Shown here one piece after another: positions 27,201 through 40,498 of a stretch of DNA of 64,000 nucleotides; positions within the stretch are counted from its first letter, which is position 1, and each line of letters starts with the position of its first letter. A program made the position numbers and the translations under genes. This DNA is from Sphingomonas bacterium (GTDB taxonomy: Bacteria > Pseudomonadota > Alphaproteobacteria > Sphingomonadales > Sphingomonadaceae): positions 46,099 through 110,098 of the forward strand of contig NZ_JAQGLJ010000045.1 of NCBI RefSeq assembly GCF_028292945.1, given 5' to 3'. The notes under the pieces are model-generated. The model saw only the letters and a list, made by a program, of their open reading frames with translations. It did no database searches and was not told the DNA's origin.

Positions 27201-27288
27201 GTCACCCTGAACTTGTTTCAGGGTCCATGCGCGACGCTGACGATTGGCGAGCCGTCGCGCATGGATGCTGAAACAAGTTCAGCATGAC
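27201..27288. repeat. Palindromic repeat, family A copy 2
   Basis: Arms 27201-27236 and 27253-27288 match each other across about 36 bases apart from a few changes. Each arm again contains a small hairpin (CCCTGAACTTGTTTCAGGG on the left; GCTGAAACAAGTTCAGC on the right). Same family as 25424-25518. It sits between the divergent fmt and recR starts, so it may lie within their leaders. Confidence 0.88.
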
Positions 27289-27318
27289 GGATGGGAGCAT
27301 TGTTCCTACATTCCTCCC

Positions 27319-27915
27319 ATGGCGTCCCCCGAAATCGAGACCCTGACCCAGGCCCTCAGCCGCCTTCCCGGCCTTGGCCCGCGCTCCGCGCGCCGCGCCG
27401 TGCTGCACCTGCTCAAGCGGCGCGAGGCCGCGCTAGGGCCGTTGCTCGCCGCGTTGCAGGCGGTGGAGGCGCGGCTCGCCACCTGTGCGACCTGCGGCAA
27501 TGTCGACACCAGCGACCCCTGCTCGATCTGTGCCGACCCGCGCCGCGACGCGCGCGCGCTGTGCGTGGTGGAGGAGGTGGCGGATCTATGGGCGCTCGAC
27601 CGCTCGCGCTTGTTCCCCGGTCGCTTTCACGTGCTTGGCGGGCGGCTGTCGGCGCTCGAAGGCGTGCGACCGGAGGACCTCGCGATCGACACGCTGGTGC
27701 GGCGGGTGGAGGCGGGTGGCATCGACGAGGTGGTGCTGGCGATGAACGCGACGCTGGAGGGCCAGACCACCGCGCATTATGTCGCCGAGCGGATCGAGCG
27801 CTTTCCCGTCCGCGTGACGCAACTCGCCCACGGTCTGCCGGTGGGCGGCGAGCTCGATTACCTCGACGAAGGCACGCTGGCCCAAGCCCTGCGCGCGAGG
27901 CGTCCCGTACAATAA
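27319..27915 (+). CDS. recR: Recombination mediator RecR
   Basis: Works with RecO and RecF to load RecA at gaps. N-terminal helix-hairpin-helix [17 protein letters not shown], a four-cysteine zinc finger (CATCGN ... CSIC), and a Toprim domain from ~residue 80 ([28 protein letters not shown]). 198 residues, the normal size. ATG 27319. dnaX and the YbaB gene, its common neighbours, are not adjacent here. Confidence 0.95.
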   Translation: MASPEIETLTQALSRLPGLGPRSARRAVLHLLKRREAALGPLLAALQAVEARLATCATCGNVDTSDPCSICADPRRDARALCVVEEVADLWALDRSRLFPGRFHVLGGRLSALEGVRPEDLAIDTLVRRVEAGGIDEVVLAMNATLEGQTTAHYVAERIERFPVRVTQLAHGLPVGGELDYLDEGTLAQALRARRPVQ

Positions 27916-27986
27916 CACCGCTGCGAGCAAGAAGACCGGTCAGCTAAGCTTGACCCTTGCACCGGCGCGCCATAGCGCCCGCCGCC

Positions 27987-28511
27987 ATGGCCATCCTGCC
28001 CATCGTCGAGATCCCCGACCCCCGCCTCCGCCTCGTCTCGCGCGCCGTCGAACAGGTCGACGACACGACCCGCCGGCTCGTCGCCGACATGACCGAGACG
28101 ATGTACGCCGCCCACGGCATCGGCCTTGCCGCGATCCAAGTCGGCGTGGCGCAGCGCGTGCTCGTCATCGACCTGCAGGAGGAGGAGGGCGCGGACGGCA
28201 AGCCGGTCCGCAACGCCGTCGCCTATATCAACCCCGAGATCCTGTCGGTATCCGACGAGCTGTCGACCTACAACGAAGGCTGCCTGTCGATCCCGGAGCA
28301 ATATGCCGAGGTCGCGCGCCCCGCCAGCTGCCGCGTCCGCTGGCTGGACGAGCAGGCCGAGCGCCACGAGGAGGAACTCGACGGCCTGCTCGCCACCTGC
28401 ATGCAGCACGAGATCGACCATCTCAACGGCGTGCTGTTCATCGACCATCTCAGCCGCCTGAAGCGCGCCATGGTGCTCAAGAAGCTCGACAAGCAGCGCA
28501 AGGCCGGCTGA
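27987..28511 (+). CDS. def: Peptide deformylase
   Basis: Removes the formyl group from nascent N-termini. All three metal-site motifs are intact: HGIGLAAIQVG, EGCLSIP (Cys ligand) and QHEIDHLNG (HExxH). 174 residues, typical. It lies just after recR on the same strand, with fmt on the opposite strand nearby. Confidence 0.96.
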   Translation: MAILPIVEIPDPRLRLVSRAVEQVDDTTRRLVADMTETMYAAHGIGLAAIQVGVAQRVLVIDLQEEEGADGKPVRNAVAYINPEILSVSDELSTYNEGCLSIPEQYAEVARPASCRVRWLDEQAERHEEELDGLLATCMQHEIDHLNGVLFIDHLSRLKRAMVLKKLDKQRKAG

Positions 28512-28572
28512 CGAAAGGGGCTGTCCCAGCTTCATCGTTCCGGCTACGTTCCTCCCCGAAAAGGGGTGCCGA

Positions 28573-30027
28573 ATGACCGAACTGATCGCCGCTGCCGGTT
28601 TCGCGTTGCTCGCCGGGCTGTTGATCGGCTGGCTGATCGCCAGTCGCCGCTCGGGTGCGCTGGCCAGCGACCTCGCCGTCGCGCAATCGCGCTCGGCCGA
28701 CGCCGACCTGATCCGCAAGGCGCGCGACGAGGTCGAGCGCGAGCGCAACGAGGCGCATCAGCTCGTCGCCGGCCTGCGCGCGGAGACCGCCGCACACGAA
28801 GCGGCGCTGCTCAAATCCGGGCAGCAGATCGCTGATCTAGTCCGCCGCGCCGAGGCGGCGGAGGCTGAGCGAAGCCAGCACGCCAGCGACCTCGCCGCAC
28901 ATCGCGCACAGTCGGCGGCGCGGGAGGAGGCGCATGAGGCCAACCTCGTCGCCATGCGCACCCATTTCGAAGCTGCGGCCGGCAAGGCGCTGGAAACCGC
29001 GCAGACCAAGTTCCTCGACCGCGCGCATCAGCGTTTCGCCGAGTCGGAGAAGCTGCAGGGCGAGAAGATCGCGCAGCTGCTGCAACCCGTCAGCGAGCGG
29101 CTGACACGCTACGAGGAGACGGTGACCAAGGTCGAACAGGAGCGCCGCACCGCGTTCGGCGAGCTCGACGGCCAGATCAAGGCGATGCGCGACGGGCAGG
29201 AGCGCGTCTCGACCGAAGCCGCGCGGCTGGTGAACGCGCTGCGCAACGCGCCCAAGGCGCGCGGTCGCTGGGGTGAACAGCAGCTACGCAACGTGCTGGA
29301 GACGTGCGGGCTCGCCGAACACACCGACTTCGCGATGGAGGTCAGCGTCGCGGACGGGGAGGGCGGCCGTCTGCGCCCCGATGCGATCGTGCGGGTGCCC
29401 GGCGGCAAGTCGCTGATCATCGACGCCAAGGTGTCGCTCAACGCCTATCAGGATGCCTTCAACGCGATTGACGATGCCGAGCGGTTGACCGGACTGAAGG
29501 CGCACGCGCTGTCGATGCGTACCCATGTCAACGGCTTGTCGGGCAAGAGCTATTGGTCGCAATTCGACGACACGCCGGAATATGTCGTCATGTTCGTGCC
29601 GGGCGAACACTTCCTCAACGCGGCGCTGGAGCATGACCCGGACCTGTGGGATTTCGCCTTCAACAAGCGCGTGCTGCTGGCCACCCCCACCAACCTAATC
29701 GCCATCGCGCGCACCGTCGACGCGGTATGGAAACAGGAGAAGCTCGCCACCGAGGCCCGCGAAATCGGCGCGTTGGGGAAGGAGATCTACGCGCGCATCC
29801 AGGTGATGGCGCATCATCTCGGGCGGATGAGCCGGTCGCTCGACGACACGGTCGAGAACTACAACAAGTTCGTCGGCAGCCTCGACAGCAACGTCCTCAC
29901 CACCGCGAAGAAGCTCGAAGCGTACAAGATGGACGGCGGCGGCAAGCTGATCGAGACGCCCGCCGCGATCGAACGCACCGCCCGAGGCTCGGCCAAGCTC
30001 ATCGCCGTAGGTGAAGCGGTCGATTAG
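28573..30027 (+). CDS. rmuC: DNA recombination protein RmuC
   Basis: RmuC-family protein, thought to limit inversions at short inverted repeats. An N-terminal membrane anchor (residues ~5-22) is followed by a long coiled coil (~30-190), then the nuclease-like core with GRWGEQQLRNVLETCGL, VRVPGGKSLIIDAKVSLNAY and FVPGEHFLNAAL. 484 residues. It converges on the SpoU-type gene with a 4-bp overlap at the stops. Confidence 0.92.
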   Translation: MTELIAAAGFALLAGLLIGWLIASRRSGALASDLAVAQSRSADADLIRKARDEVERERNEAHQLVAGLRAETAAHEAALLKSGQQIADLVRRAEAAEAERSQHASDLAAHRAQSAAREEAHEANLVAMRTHFEAAAGKALETAQTKFLDRAHQRFAESEKLQGEKIAQLLQPVSERLTRYEETVTKVEQERRTAFGELDGQIKAMRDGQERVSTEAARLVNALRNAPKARGRWGEQQLRNVLETCGLAEHTDFAMEVSVADGEGGRLRPDAIVRVPGGKSLIIDAKVSLNAYQDAFNAIDDAERLTGLKAHALSMRTHVNGLSGKSYWSQFDDTPEYVVMFVPGEHFLNAALEHDPDLWDFAFNKRVLLATPTNLIAIARTVDAVWKQEKLATEAREIGALGKEIYARIQVMAHHLGRMSRSLDDTVENYNKFVGSLDSNVLTTAKKLEAYKMDGGGKLIETPAAIERTARGSAKLIAVGEAVD

Positions 30028-30839
30028 CGGGTCGTTGTTCCGTCGGCGCCGTGTCGCCGCCCCAACACCTCATACGCCATCACCGCTGTCGCCACTGCCG
30101 CGTTGAGGCTGTCGGCCTTGCCCAGCATCGGGATCTTGACCAGCAGGTCGCAGGCGGCGGCGTAGTCGGCCGGCATGCCCTGCGCCTCGTTGCCGGTCAG
30201 CAGGAAGGTCGGCTCGACATAGGCCGCGCCGCGATAGTCGGCGTCAGTGTCGAGGCTCAGCCCGACCAGCTGCCCCGGTCCGGCGCGCAGCCACATCAAG
30301 AACGCCGGCCACTCCGCCCGCACGACAGGTACGGTGAACAGCGCGCCCATGCTCGCGCGCACCGCTTCGACGCTGAACGGATCGACGCACTCGCCGATCA
30401 GGATCAGTCCGCCGGCGCCGACCGCATCGGCCGTGCGCAGAATCGTGCCCAGATTGCCCGGATCGCGCAGCCGCTCGGCGACCAGCCAGATGCCGCTCGC
30501 GGTCCGGTCGAGCGCGTCGAGCGGCGTGTCCCACGTCTCGAACACGCCCACCACCGCCTGCGGGTTGTCCTTGCCCGACAGCTTGGAGAGGATATCGGGC
30601 GTCGTCTCGATCGCGTCGCCGCCCGCCGCCTCGACCGCGACGATAAGTTCGCCGACCAAGGGATGCGCGGCGCTCGCGAAGAACAGCTGCACCGGCAGCC
30701 GCCCGGTCTCGCGCGCCTCTGTCAGGATGCGCAGTCCTTCGGCCAGAAAGCGCCCCGACTCGCGGCGATACCGCTTGTCGCGCAGGTCGCGCACCTGTTT
30801 GATCAGGGGATTGGAGAACGCAGTGATGAGGCGAGGCAT
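30024..30839 (-). CDS. SpoU/TrmH-family RNA 2'-O-methyltransferase
   Basis: 271-residue SPOUT-fold methyltransferase. An N-terminal substrate-binding domain (RFLAEGLRILTEARETG) is followed by the three SpoU motifs: RDPGNLGTILRTADAVGAGG, a middle motif FLLTGNEAQGMPADY, and the C-terminal knot IPMLGKADSLNAAVATAV. The catalytic Arg is in motif 1 and the SAM-binding knot is complete. rRNA is the likely target for this subgroup; the exact nucleotide is not deducible. Confidence 0.92.
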   Translation of the reverse strand: MPRLITAFSNPLIKQVRDLRDKRYRRESGRFLAEGLRILTEARETGRLPVQLFFASAAHPLVGELIVAVEAAGGDAIETTPDILSKLSGKDNPQAVVGVFETWDTPLDALDRTASGIWLVAERLRDPGNLGTILRTADAVGAGGLILIGECVDPFSVEAVRASMGALFTVPVVRAEWPAFLMWLRAGPGQLVGLSLDTDADYRGAAYVEPTFLLTGNEAQGMPADYAAACDLLVKIPMLGKADSLNAAVATAVMAYEVLGRRHGADGTTTR

Positions 30840-30846
30840 CTAATTT

Positions 30847-30944
30847 CCCTCCCGCTTGCGGGAGGGGCGAGGGGAGGGGCTGTCCGCACACGGTCCGCCC
30901 GACGTCCCAGGCCGACCCCCGACCCCTCCCGCAAGCGGGAGGGG
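30847..30944. repeat. Palindromic repeat, family C copy 1
   Basis: Two hairpins, CCCTCCCGCTTGCGGGAGGG (30847-30866) and a near-identical one at 30923-30944, separated by about 56 bases of unrelated sequence. They lie between the SpoU-type gene and ptsH with no U-tract after either. Similar hairpins recur at 37273-37302 and 40346-40478. Confidence 0.8.
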
Positions 30945-30951
30945 AGGCGTG

Positions 30952-31230
30952 TCAGTCCTCGCCAAATTTCGCCTCGACCAGCGCCGCCATCGCCGCCACC
31001 GCCGCCTGCGCGCCATCGCCCTCGGCGCTGATCACGACGCTGTCGCCCATCGCCGCGCCCAGCATCATCAGGCCCATGATCGATGTTCCCGTCACCGTAT
31101 CACCGCCCCCGAATCGCATCACCTGCACCTCGCACGGCTGCTGTCCGGCGAGCTGCACGAACTTGGCGGAAGCGCGCGCGTGCAGACCGCGACGATTGGT
31201 GACCGGCACCGTGCGCGAAACGCCCGTCAC
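30952..31230 (-). CDS. ptsH: HPr-type phosphocarrier protein
   Basis: 92-residue phosphocarrier. The phosphorylated histidine is in NRRGLHARASAKF (His17), and the regulatory serine region TSIMGLMMLGA is present, the target of HprK. No sugar-specific transport EII lies nearby, so this is the regulatory (NPr-like) kind of alphaproteobacterial PTS. It overlaps the EIIA gene by 4 bp. Confidence 0.93.
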   Translation of the reverse strand: MTGVSRTVPVTNRRGLHARASAKFVQLAGQQPCEVQVMRFGGGDTVTGTSIMGLMMLGAAMGDSVVISAEGDGAQAAVAAMAALVEAKFGED

Positions 31231-31634
31231 GCCGCCGCTTCGCCCAGTACCTCGGAGGCAACCGAGATATATTTGCGCCCCGCCTCGCGCGCCGCGGCGA
31301 CTGCGTCGGCGACCTTCATCGCCTTGCGCGCGGAACCGAGCCGAATCAGCATCGGCAGGTTCATGCCCGCGATTACCTCCACATGTCCGCGCTGCATCAG
31401 CGAGATGGCGAGGTTGGACGGCGTGCCGCCGAACAGGTCGGTCAGCACGACCACGCCCGCGCCCGTGTCCACGCCGGCGATCGCGGAGGCGATATCCTCG
31501 CGGCGCTCCTCCATGTCATCCTCCGGACCGATCGCGACGGTCGCGATCTGCTCCTGCGGACCGACGACGTGGACCATCGCGGTGACGAACTCCTCCGCCA
31601 GCCGCCCGTGGGTCACCAGAACCAAGCCGATCAT
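31227..31634 (-). CDS. PTS EIIA component, mannose-type fold
   Basis: 135-residue EIIA of the EII-Man fold. The N-terminal His in VLVTHGRLAEEF (His9) is the phosphate acceptor from HPr, and LTDLFGGTPSNLAI is the family signature. In alphaproteobacteria this protein has regulatory rather than transport roles. It is coupled to ptsH by overlap and lies 15 bp after rapZ. Confidence 0.93.
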   Translation of the reverse strand: MIGLVLVTHGRLAEEFVTAMVHVVGPQEQIATVAIGPEDDMEERREDIASAIAGVDTGAGVVVLTDLFGGTPSNLAISLMQRGHVEVIAGMNLPMLIRLGSARKAMKVADAVAAAREAGRKYISVASEVLGEAAA

Positions 31635-31649
31635 GTGCTCTAGATTTCT

Positions 31650-32564
31650 CTACCTTGTACCGGCCGGCCGGCGGTCTTCCAACGAGTCCTGCGGCGCGGC
31701 CTTCAGGTCGCGATGGGTCACCGTGGGCGAAAAGCCCCGCTCGCGCAACCACCGCCCCAGTCGGGCGGCGACATGGACCGATCGATGTCTCCCACCGGTA
31801 CAGCCTATGCCCACGGTGACATAGGATTTGCCCTCCGCGCGATAGCGGGGAAGCAGCATCGCCACCAGCTCAGCGATGCGCTCGAAAGCCTCTTCGTAGG
31901 CGGGATCGGCCGCGACATAGGCGGCGACGTCGGCGTCCAGCCCCGTGCCGGGCCTGAGCGTCGGCACCCAGTGGGGGTTCTGCAGGAACCGCATGTCGAA
32001 CACGAGGTCCGCGTTGCGCGGCAGCCCGCGCGCGAAGCCGAACGACGTCACCGACAGGACCGGCTCGTCCTCGCCCGCGGCAAAGCTCTGGCGCACCTGC
32101 CCCGCCAGATCGTGCGCGCTGATGTTGGTCGTGTCGATCAGCCGGTTGGCCCAGTCGCGCAAGGGAGCCAGCAGCTCGCGTTCACGCGCGATGCCGTCCG
32201 ATGCTGGCCGATCGTCGGCGAGCGGATGGCGTCGCCGTGTTTCCGCATAGCGCCGCTCCAGTTCGGCGCCCGCGCAATCGAGAAACAGCGTGCCGACCTC
32301 CCGGCCCCGCCTGCTCAGATCGGACAAGCGCGCGATGATCCTGGCGGGGTCGAAATCACGTGTGGTGGTGCCCAGCCCCAATGCCAGCGGCCGCGCCGGC
32401 TCGTCACCCTCCGCCGGCGCGCTCAGCAGGCGATCGAGCAGTGGCAGCGGCAGATTGTCGACCACTTCCCATCCCAGATCCTCCAGCGTCCTCAGCACGG
32501 TAGACTTGCCGGCGCCGGACATGCCGGTGACGATCAGGATGCCCTTGTCCCTTGCAGCGCTCAT
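31650..32564 (-). CDS. rapZ: RNase adapter protein RapZ
   Basis: P-loop protein of the RapZ/YvcJ family. Walker A GMSGAGKST is at residues 14-22, LFLDCAGAELERRYAETRRR lies mid-protein, and the C-terminal RNA-binding part has VTVGIGCTGGRHRSV. In E. coli it guides RNase E to GlmZ; in alphaproteobacteria its targets are unclear. 304 residues. ATG 32564 overlaps the hprK stop by 4 bp. Confidence 0.94.
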   Translation of the reverse strand: MSAARDKGILIVTGMSGAGKSTVLRTLEDLGWEVVDNLPLPLLDRLLSAPAEGDEPARPLALGLGTTTRDFDPARIIARLSDLSRRGREVGTLFLDCAGAELERRYAETRRRHPLADDRPASDGIARERELLAPLRDWANRLIDTTNISAHDLAGQVRQSFAAGEDEPVLSVTSFGFARGLPRNADLVFDMRFLQNPHWVPTLRPGTGLDADVAAYVAADPAYEEAFERIAELVAMLLPRYRAEGKSYVTVGIGCTGGRHRSVHVAARLGRWLRERGFSPTVTHRDLKAAPQDSLEDRRPAGTR

Positions 32565-32995
32565 GCGGGCGGCACCTCCGGCTGGCGCAACGCCCATTCG
32601 ACCTTGAGCACGGTCGATGCGCGGAATGGGTCCAGCGTCACCTCACGGATGGCGATACCCGCAATGCGGCGCACGCGGCGTTCCGGCAGTCGCTGATCCT
32701 CCTCCGCCAGCCGGACCACCAGTGCCACCGGCGCGGCGTCCACGTGCGGCACGGTTACGATCCCAAGCCCCCGCACCTCGACCTGCCCGGCCATCCGTTC
32801 AGGCGACCTGGCGATCAGCCGCTGACCGTCGCGCGTGACAAGGGTGCGGTCGTCGCTCACCAGTGTCGCGCCGCGATCGATCAGACGCAGCGCCAGATCC
32901 GACTTGCCAGCCCCGGAGCGGCCCTCGATCACCACCGCCTCCCCGTCGATCGCGACGGTCGTGGCGTGCAGCGTATCGGAAGATGGCTCCGGCAA
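32561..32995 (-). CDS. hprK: HPr kinase/phosphorylase, short alphaproteobacterial form
   Basis: 144-residue protein that phosphorylates HPr on Ser. Only the C-terminal kinase domain is present, as is usual in alphaproteobacteria: IEGRSGAGKSDLALRL (P-loop), LVSDDRTLV, and VRGLGIVTVPH. The N-terminal domain of Gram-positive HprK is absent. The start is a TTG at 32995 with GAGG nine bases upstream, just after the chvG stop (33000). Confidence 0.9.
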   Translation of the reverse strand: MPEPSSDTLHATTVAIDGEAVVIEGRSGAGKSDLALRLIDRGATLVSDDRTLVTRDGQRLIARSPERMAGQVEVRGLGIVTVPHVDAAPVALVVRLAEEDQRLPERRVRRIAGIAIREVTLDPFRASTVLKVEWALRQPEVPPA

Positions 32996-32999
32996 GCGG

Positions 33000-34592
33000 T
33001 TAATCCTCGATTGGCCGGTCGCGTGCGAGCGGCAGGCGGATGACGAAGCGCGAGCCGGCGAGCCGGTCTTCGCGCGATTCGACGGTGATCCTGCCCTGAT
33101 GCCCTTCCACGATGGTGCGCGCAATCGCGAGGCCCAGGCCGGAATGTTGGCCGAACGCCTCCGTCGCGGGGCGGATCGACTGAAAGCGGAGGAACACGTC
33201 CTCGCGCGCCTCTTCCGGCACGCCGGGCCCCTCGTCCTCTACCCGCACCACCAACTCGCGACTCTCGCGCGTCACCGCCACGGTGATCAGCCCGCCATCG
33301 GGCGAAAAAGACAGCGCGTTGTCCAGCACATTCTCGAATACGCGCTCCAGCCGCGCGCCTTCGCCCAGCACCATGCATGGTCCACCCGCGCTGCGGTCGA
33401 AGCGCAGGCGAATGCCGCGCTCGACGCCGCGCTGGTCGCGCTGCCCAAGCAGTCCCTCCAGCAGTGCCGCGACATCGATCCGCTCGAAGGTTGCGCGACT
33501 CAGCTGCGCATCGAGCCGCGAGGCTTCCGAAATGTCGGTGATCAGCCGGTCGAGCCGGTGGACATCGTCATGGACGATCGCCAGCAGTCGCGCCTGCAGT
33601 TCTGGATCGGTGACGCGGCCCAGCCCATCCACCGCCGAGCGCAGAGAGGCGAGCGGGTTCTTCAGCTCATGCGTCACATCGGCCGCGAACGCCTCGGTCG
33701 CATCGATTCGCGCGCGCAGGGCCAGGCTCATGTCGGACAGCGCGCGGGCAAGGCTGCCGATCTCGTCGCGGCGGTCCGGCAGGCGCGGCACCACCACCTC
33801 GCGCGCGCGTCCCAACCGCACCCGCACCGCCGCGCGCGCCAACCGTCGCAAGGGGCGCACGATGGTGCGCGCCAGGAATAGCGACAGCAGCACGGACACC
33901 AGCGTCACCACCAGTAGGACGACGCCAAGGCGAAACCGCTCGACGCGCACGGTCTGCGTGATGTCGCGGGCGTTGACTGTGGTCAGCACGACGCCGTCGT
34001 CGCCGATCGGCGACGCGGCGGTGATGACGGGGGTGCGGTCGGGCGCGCGCCACACGGTCGCGGCGATGATCTTGCCCTCGCGCGCCGCCTTTGCGTCGGG
34101 CCACGCCGCGCCGTCGCGCCGCTCGCGATACAAAGGCGCCCGCGGCGCACCGACGACGGTGTCTATGGTGGCGTCCAGAAAGCGCGCAACGCCCTGGCCG
34201 GACGCATCCTTGTCGGGATCGGCGAGGACGAAGTTGCGTATGCCCAGCGAGCGGCTGTCCGCGGTCAGCGCACCGTCGGCGCGGTAGAGGCGGATGCGGA
34301 CGCCCATCTCCTCGGCCAGCCGCGCCACCATCTCGTCACGGCGGCGGTTTCCCCCGGCCGTTATCGCGTCACCGATCAGCCGCGCCTCGCGCAACGCCTG
34401 CGCGACCCGTCCATCCAGGATGCGTGAGCGATAGGAATCGAGGTAGAAGAATCCGCCCGCGATCAGCAGCAGCACGAAAATGTTGACCGCCAGAATACGG
34501 CGCGTGAGCGAGATCTGCCCCGACCAGCGAAGCGCGAGGTCGCCCGTCTCGGCCGGGTCCTCAGTCGTCGGTAAATCTGTATCCGGCGCCAT
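33000..34592 (-). CDS. chvG: ChvG-type envelope sensor histidine kinase
   Basis: 530-residue inner-membrane sensor kinase of the ChvG/ExoS family. Membrane segments lie near residues 33-52 and ~228-250, enclosing a periplasmic sensor; then a HAMP domain, HisKA with [16 protein letters not shown] (His308), and a complete ATPase domain: N-box [10 protein letters not shown]1 [10 protein letters not shown]2 [11 protein letters not shown]. It responds to acid or envelope stress in relatives. It starts at ATG 34592 inside the chvI coding end (32-bp overlap). Confidence 0.92.
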   Translation of the reverse strand: MAPDTDLPTTEDPAETGDLALRWSGQISLTRRILAVNIFVLLLIAGGFFYLDSYRSRILDGRVAQALREARLIGDAITAGGNRRRDEMVARLAEEMGVRIRLYRADGALTADSRSLGIRNFVLADPDKDASGQGVARFLDATIDTVVGAPRAPLYRERRDGAAWPDAKAAREGKIIAATVWRAPDRTPVITAASPIGDDGVVLTTVNARDITQTVRVERFRLGVVLLVVTLVSVLLSLFLARTIVRPLRRLARAAVRVRLGRAREVVVPRLPDRRDEIGSLARALSDMSLALRARIDATEAFAADVTHELKNPLASLRSAVDGLGRVTDPELQARLLAIVHDDVHRLDRLITDISEASRLDAQLSRATFERIDVAALLEGLLGQRDQRGVERGIRLRFDRSAGGPCMVLGEGARLERVFENVLDNALSFSPDGGLITVAVTRESRELVVRVEDEGPGVPEEAREDVFLRFQSIRPATEAFGQHSGLGLAIARTIVEGHQGRITVESREDRLAGSRFVIRLPLARDRPIED

Positions 34593-35265
34593 ATAGTGTC
34601 TCGATGGCGTCGAAGCTGGGATCGACCTGCCGGAATTTGCGTCGCAGCCGCTTGATGTGGCTGTCGATGGTGCGGTCGTCGACATAGATGTCGTCCTGAT
34701 ACGCCGCATCCATCAGCTGATTGCGCGTCTTCACGATTCCGGGCCGTTGCGCCAGCGTCTCGAGGATCATGAATTCGGTGACGGTCAGCACCACCGGCTC
34801 GCCGGCCCAGGTGGTGCGGTGCCGTGCGGGGTCCATCAGCAGCCGCCCGCGCTCCAGCGGTTCGGTCGCGATCATCTCCCCGTCGCCGCTGGGCTGGGCG
34901 ATCTCGGCGCGGCGCAGGATAGCGCGGATGCGCGCGAGCAGCAGCCGCTGGCTGAACGGCTTTGCGATATAATCGTCCGCACCCATTGCCAGGCCAAGCG
35001 CCTCGTCCAGCTCGTCGTCCTTGCTGGTCAGGAAGATCACCGGCACCTGGCTCTTCTCCCGCAGCCGGCGCAGCAGCTCCAGCCCGTCCATGCGCGGCAT
35101 CTTGATGTCGAAGATGCACAGATCGGGCGGGTTTTCAGTGAGCGCCTTCAATGCCGTCTCGCCATCGGCATAGACGCGCGTCAGGAACCCTTCGGTCTGA
35201 AGGGCGATCGACACCGACGTCAGGATATTGCGGTCGTCGTCGACCAGGGCGATCGTGGCCGTCAT
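34561..35265 (-). CDS. chvI: ChvI-type response regulator
   Basis: 234-residue OmpR-family regulator. Receiver with VDDDRN, phosphoacceptor [12 protein letters not shown] (Asp53), switch Thr in FLTSKDD and conserved Lys in YIAKPFS. The C-terminal winged helix has [13 protein letters not shown] and [14 protein letters not shown]. It pairs with the overlapping chvG. Divergent from pckA, which in other alphaproteobacteria lies beside, and is sometimes controlled by, ChvI. Confidence 0.94.
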   Translation of the reverse strand: MTATIALVDDDRNILTSVSIALQTEGFLTRVYADGETALKALTENPPDLCIFDIKMPRMDGLELLRRLREKSQVPVIFLTSKDDELDEALGLAMGADDYIAKPFSQRLLLARIRAILRRAEIAQPSGDGEMIATEPLERGRLLMDPARHRTTWAGEPVVLTVTEFMILETLAQRPGIVKTRNQLMDAAYQDDIYVDDRTIDSHIKRLRRKFRQVDPSFDAIETLYGAGYRFTDD

Positions 35266-35312
35266 CGCACCAGGGGTTAGGGCAATCCGTCGGGCCGCTC
35301 AACCAAGGTGAT

Positions 35313-35340
35313 TTGACGCTGTCCGCAGGGCTGCGATAAG
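35313..35340 (+). promoter_or_regulatory. Candidate pckA promoter
   Basis: TTGACG (35313-35318), a 16-base spacer, then GATAAG (35335-35340), ending 53 bases before the pckA start. Matches the alphaproteobacterial -35 well and the -10 loosely. Consensus-based inference only. Confidence 0.4.
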
Positions 35341-35393
35341 CGCACGCACAAAGGGCGCAGCGCCCCAAGCATTTGTCCGGAAGAGGATCACCG

Positions 35394-37019
<1,626 letters not shown>

Positions 37020-37145
37020 CCTCACCCTCTCCCCCAAGCTGGAGAGGGACAGCTCGCGAAGGCGGCACGGTCAGGGCACGGCGTCGAGTCCAGGCGGCCG
37101 ATCGCTCTGCACCATGACCCAAGGTCGTTGAATCTGCCTTTCGCG

Positions 37146-37204
37146 ACGGAAGTCGGGCCCAGTCGGCCGCGTCGCGGACTGGACCCCGCCGTCCGCCGGG
37201 GAAG
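37146..37204. repeat. Palindromic repeat, family B copy 1 (diverged)
   Basis: Shares GGAAG-CGGGCCC-AGTCGGCCGCG (37148-37171) and CCGCCGGGGAAG (37193-37204) with the better-preserved copy at 52363-52461, but the intervening part is shorter and mutated. It lies in the 229-bp gap between pckA and nfeD, which otherwise holds no gene. Confidence 0.55.
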
Positions 37205-37248
37205 CGCCTGATCCAGGCTGGGTCACACTCTGGTGGGCCGTCGTGCCC

Positions 37249-37731
37249 TCACCCTGAGCGCTGCGCGGTCTGCCCCTCTCGCGCTTGCGGGAGAGGGAGG
37301 GGCTCCACGATCAGAACCGACCCCTCGACCGCGACCACGCGCATGGGCGTGCCCACCGTCACATCTGCGCCCCGCGCCAGCCACACCGAGTCGCCCAGCG
37401 TCACGCGGCCCTGCCCGTCGACGAACGGCTCGGCCACCTTGACGATCTGCCCCAGCAGCCGCTGCCCGCGATCGCTCAACAGCGCGTCCTCGGTGGCGGT
37501 GGGATAGTCGCGATACCAGCGCCGCCCGATCAGCACCGCGATCGCCGACCAGACCCCGAACGCACCGAGCTGCGCCGCCAGCGGCACGTCGGGCACCGCG
37601 AAGCAGATCGCCGCCGTCGCCACCGCCGCGATGGCGAGGAAGATCAGGAACACGCCCGGCGCGAGCAGCTCCGCGCCGCCAAATATCAGTGCCAGGATCA
37701 GCCACCCAAAGGCGGGGTCGACCTTATCCAC
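37249..37731 (-). CDS. nfeD: NfeD-family membrane protein
   Basis: 160-residue short NfeD without a protease domain. Two or three membrane segments (residues ~8-30, ~35-48, ~53-68: FGWLILALIFGGAELLAP; FLIFLAIAAVATAAICFA) are followed by a C-terminal OB-fold beta barrel (~85-150). It works with the adjacent SPFH protein, as NfeD partners commonly do. The last ~15 codons run through a family C palindrome (37273-37302), giving a PQAREGQTAQRSG tail that is likely not functional. Confidence 0.92.
   Translation of the reverse strand: MDKVDPAFGWLILALIFGGAELLAPGVFLIFLAIAAVATAAICFAVPDVPLAAQLGAFGVWSAIAVLIGRRWYRDYPTATEDALLSDRGQRLLGQIVKVAEPFVDGQGRVTLGDSVWLARGADVTVGTPMRVVAVEGSVLIVEPLPLPQAREGQTAQRSG
37273..37302. 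repeat. Palindromic repeat, family C copy 2 (half element)
   Basis: Hairpin with arms CCCTCTC (37274-37280) and GAGAGGG (37291-37297) around GCGCTTGCGG. It lies inside the 3' end of nfeD, so it is translated. Related to the hairpins at 30847-30944. Confidence 0.65.
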
Positions 37732-37740
37732 GATCAGCGA

Positions 37741-40327
<2,587 letters not shown>

Positions 40328-40345
40328 CGTGGCGGTGCGGTACCA

Positions 40346-40478
40346 ACCCTCTCCCGCCTGTGCGGGAGGTGAGGGCCTTCTTATGCTGCTCGCAAGAAGA
40401 AGACCCTCACCGCTGCGACTAAGCGTCTGCTACGCAGCCGCTAAGTCTCGCTCCTCTCCCGCAAAAGCGGGAGCGGGC
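40346..40478. repeat. Compound palindromic repeat, family C copy 3
   Basis: Successive hairpins in the guaB/rsmB-like gap: CCTCTCCCGCCTGTGCGGGAGG (near 40348-40369, first 18 bases shown suffice), a GTGAGGG...CCCTCAC stem enclosing CTTCTT/AAGAAG (about 40368-40410), a GCTGCG...CGCAGC stem (40422-40438), and CTCTCCCGC/GCGGGAG (about 40453-40472). No gene is visible in this gap. Confidence 0.7.
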
Positions 40479-40498
40479 AACAAAGGTCGCACATCCCC

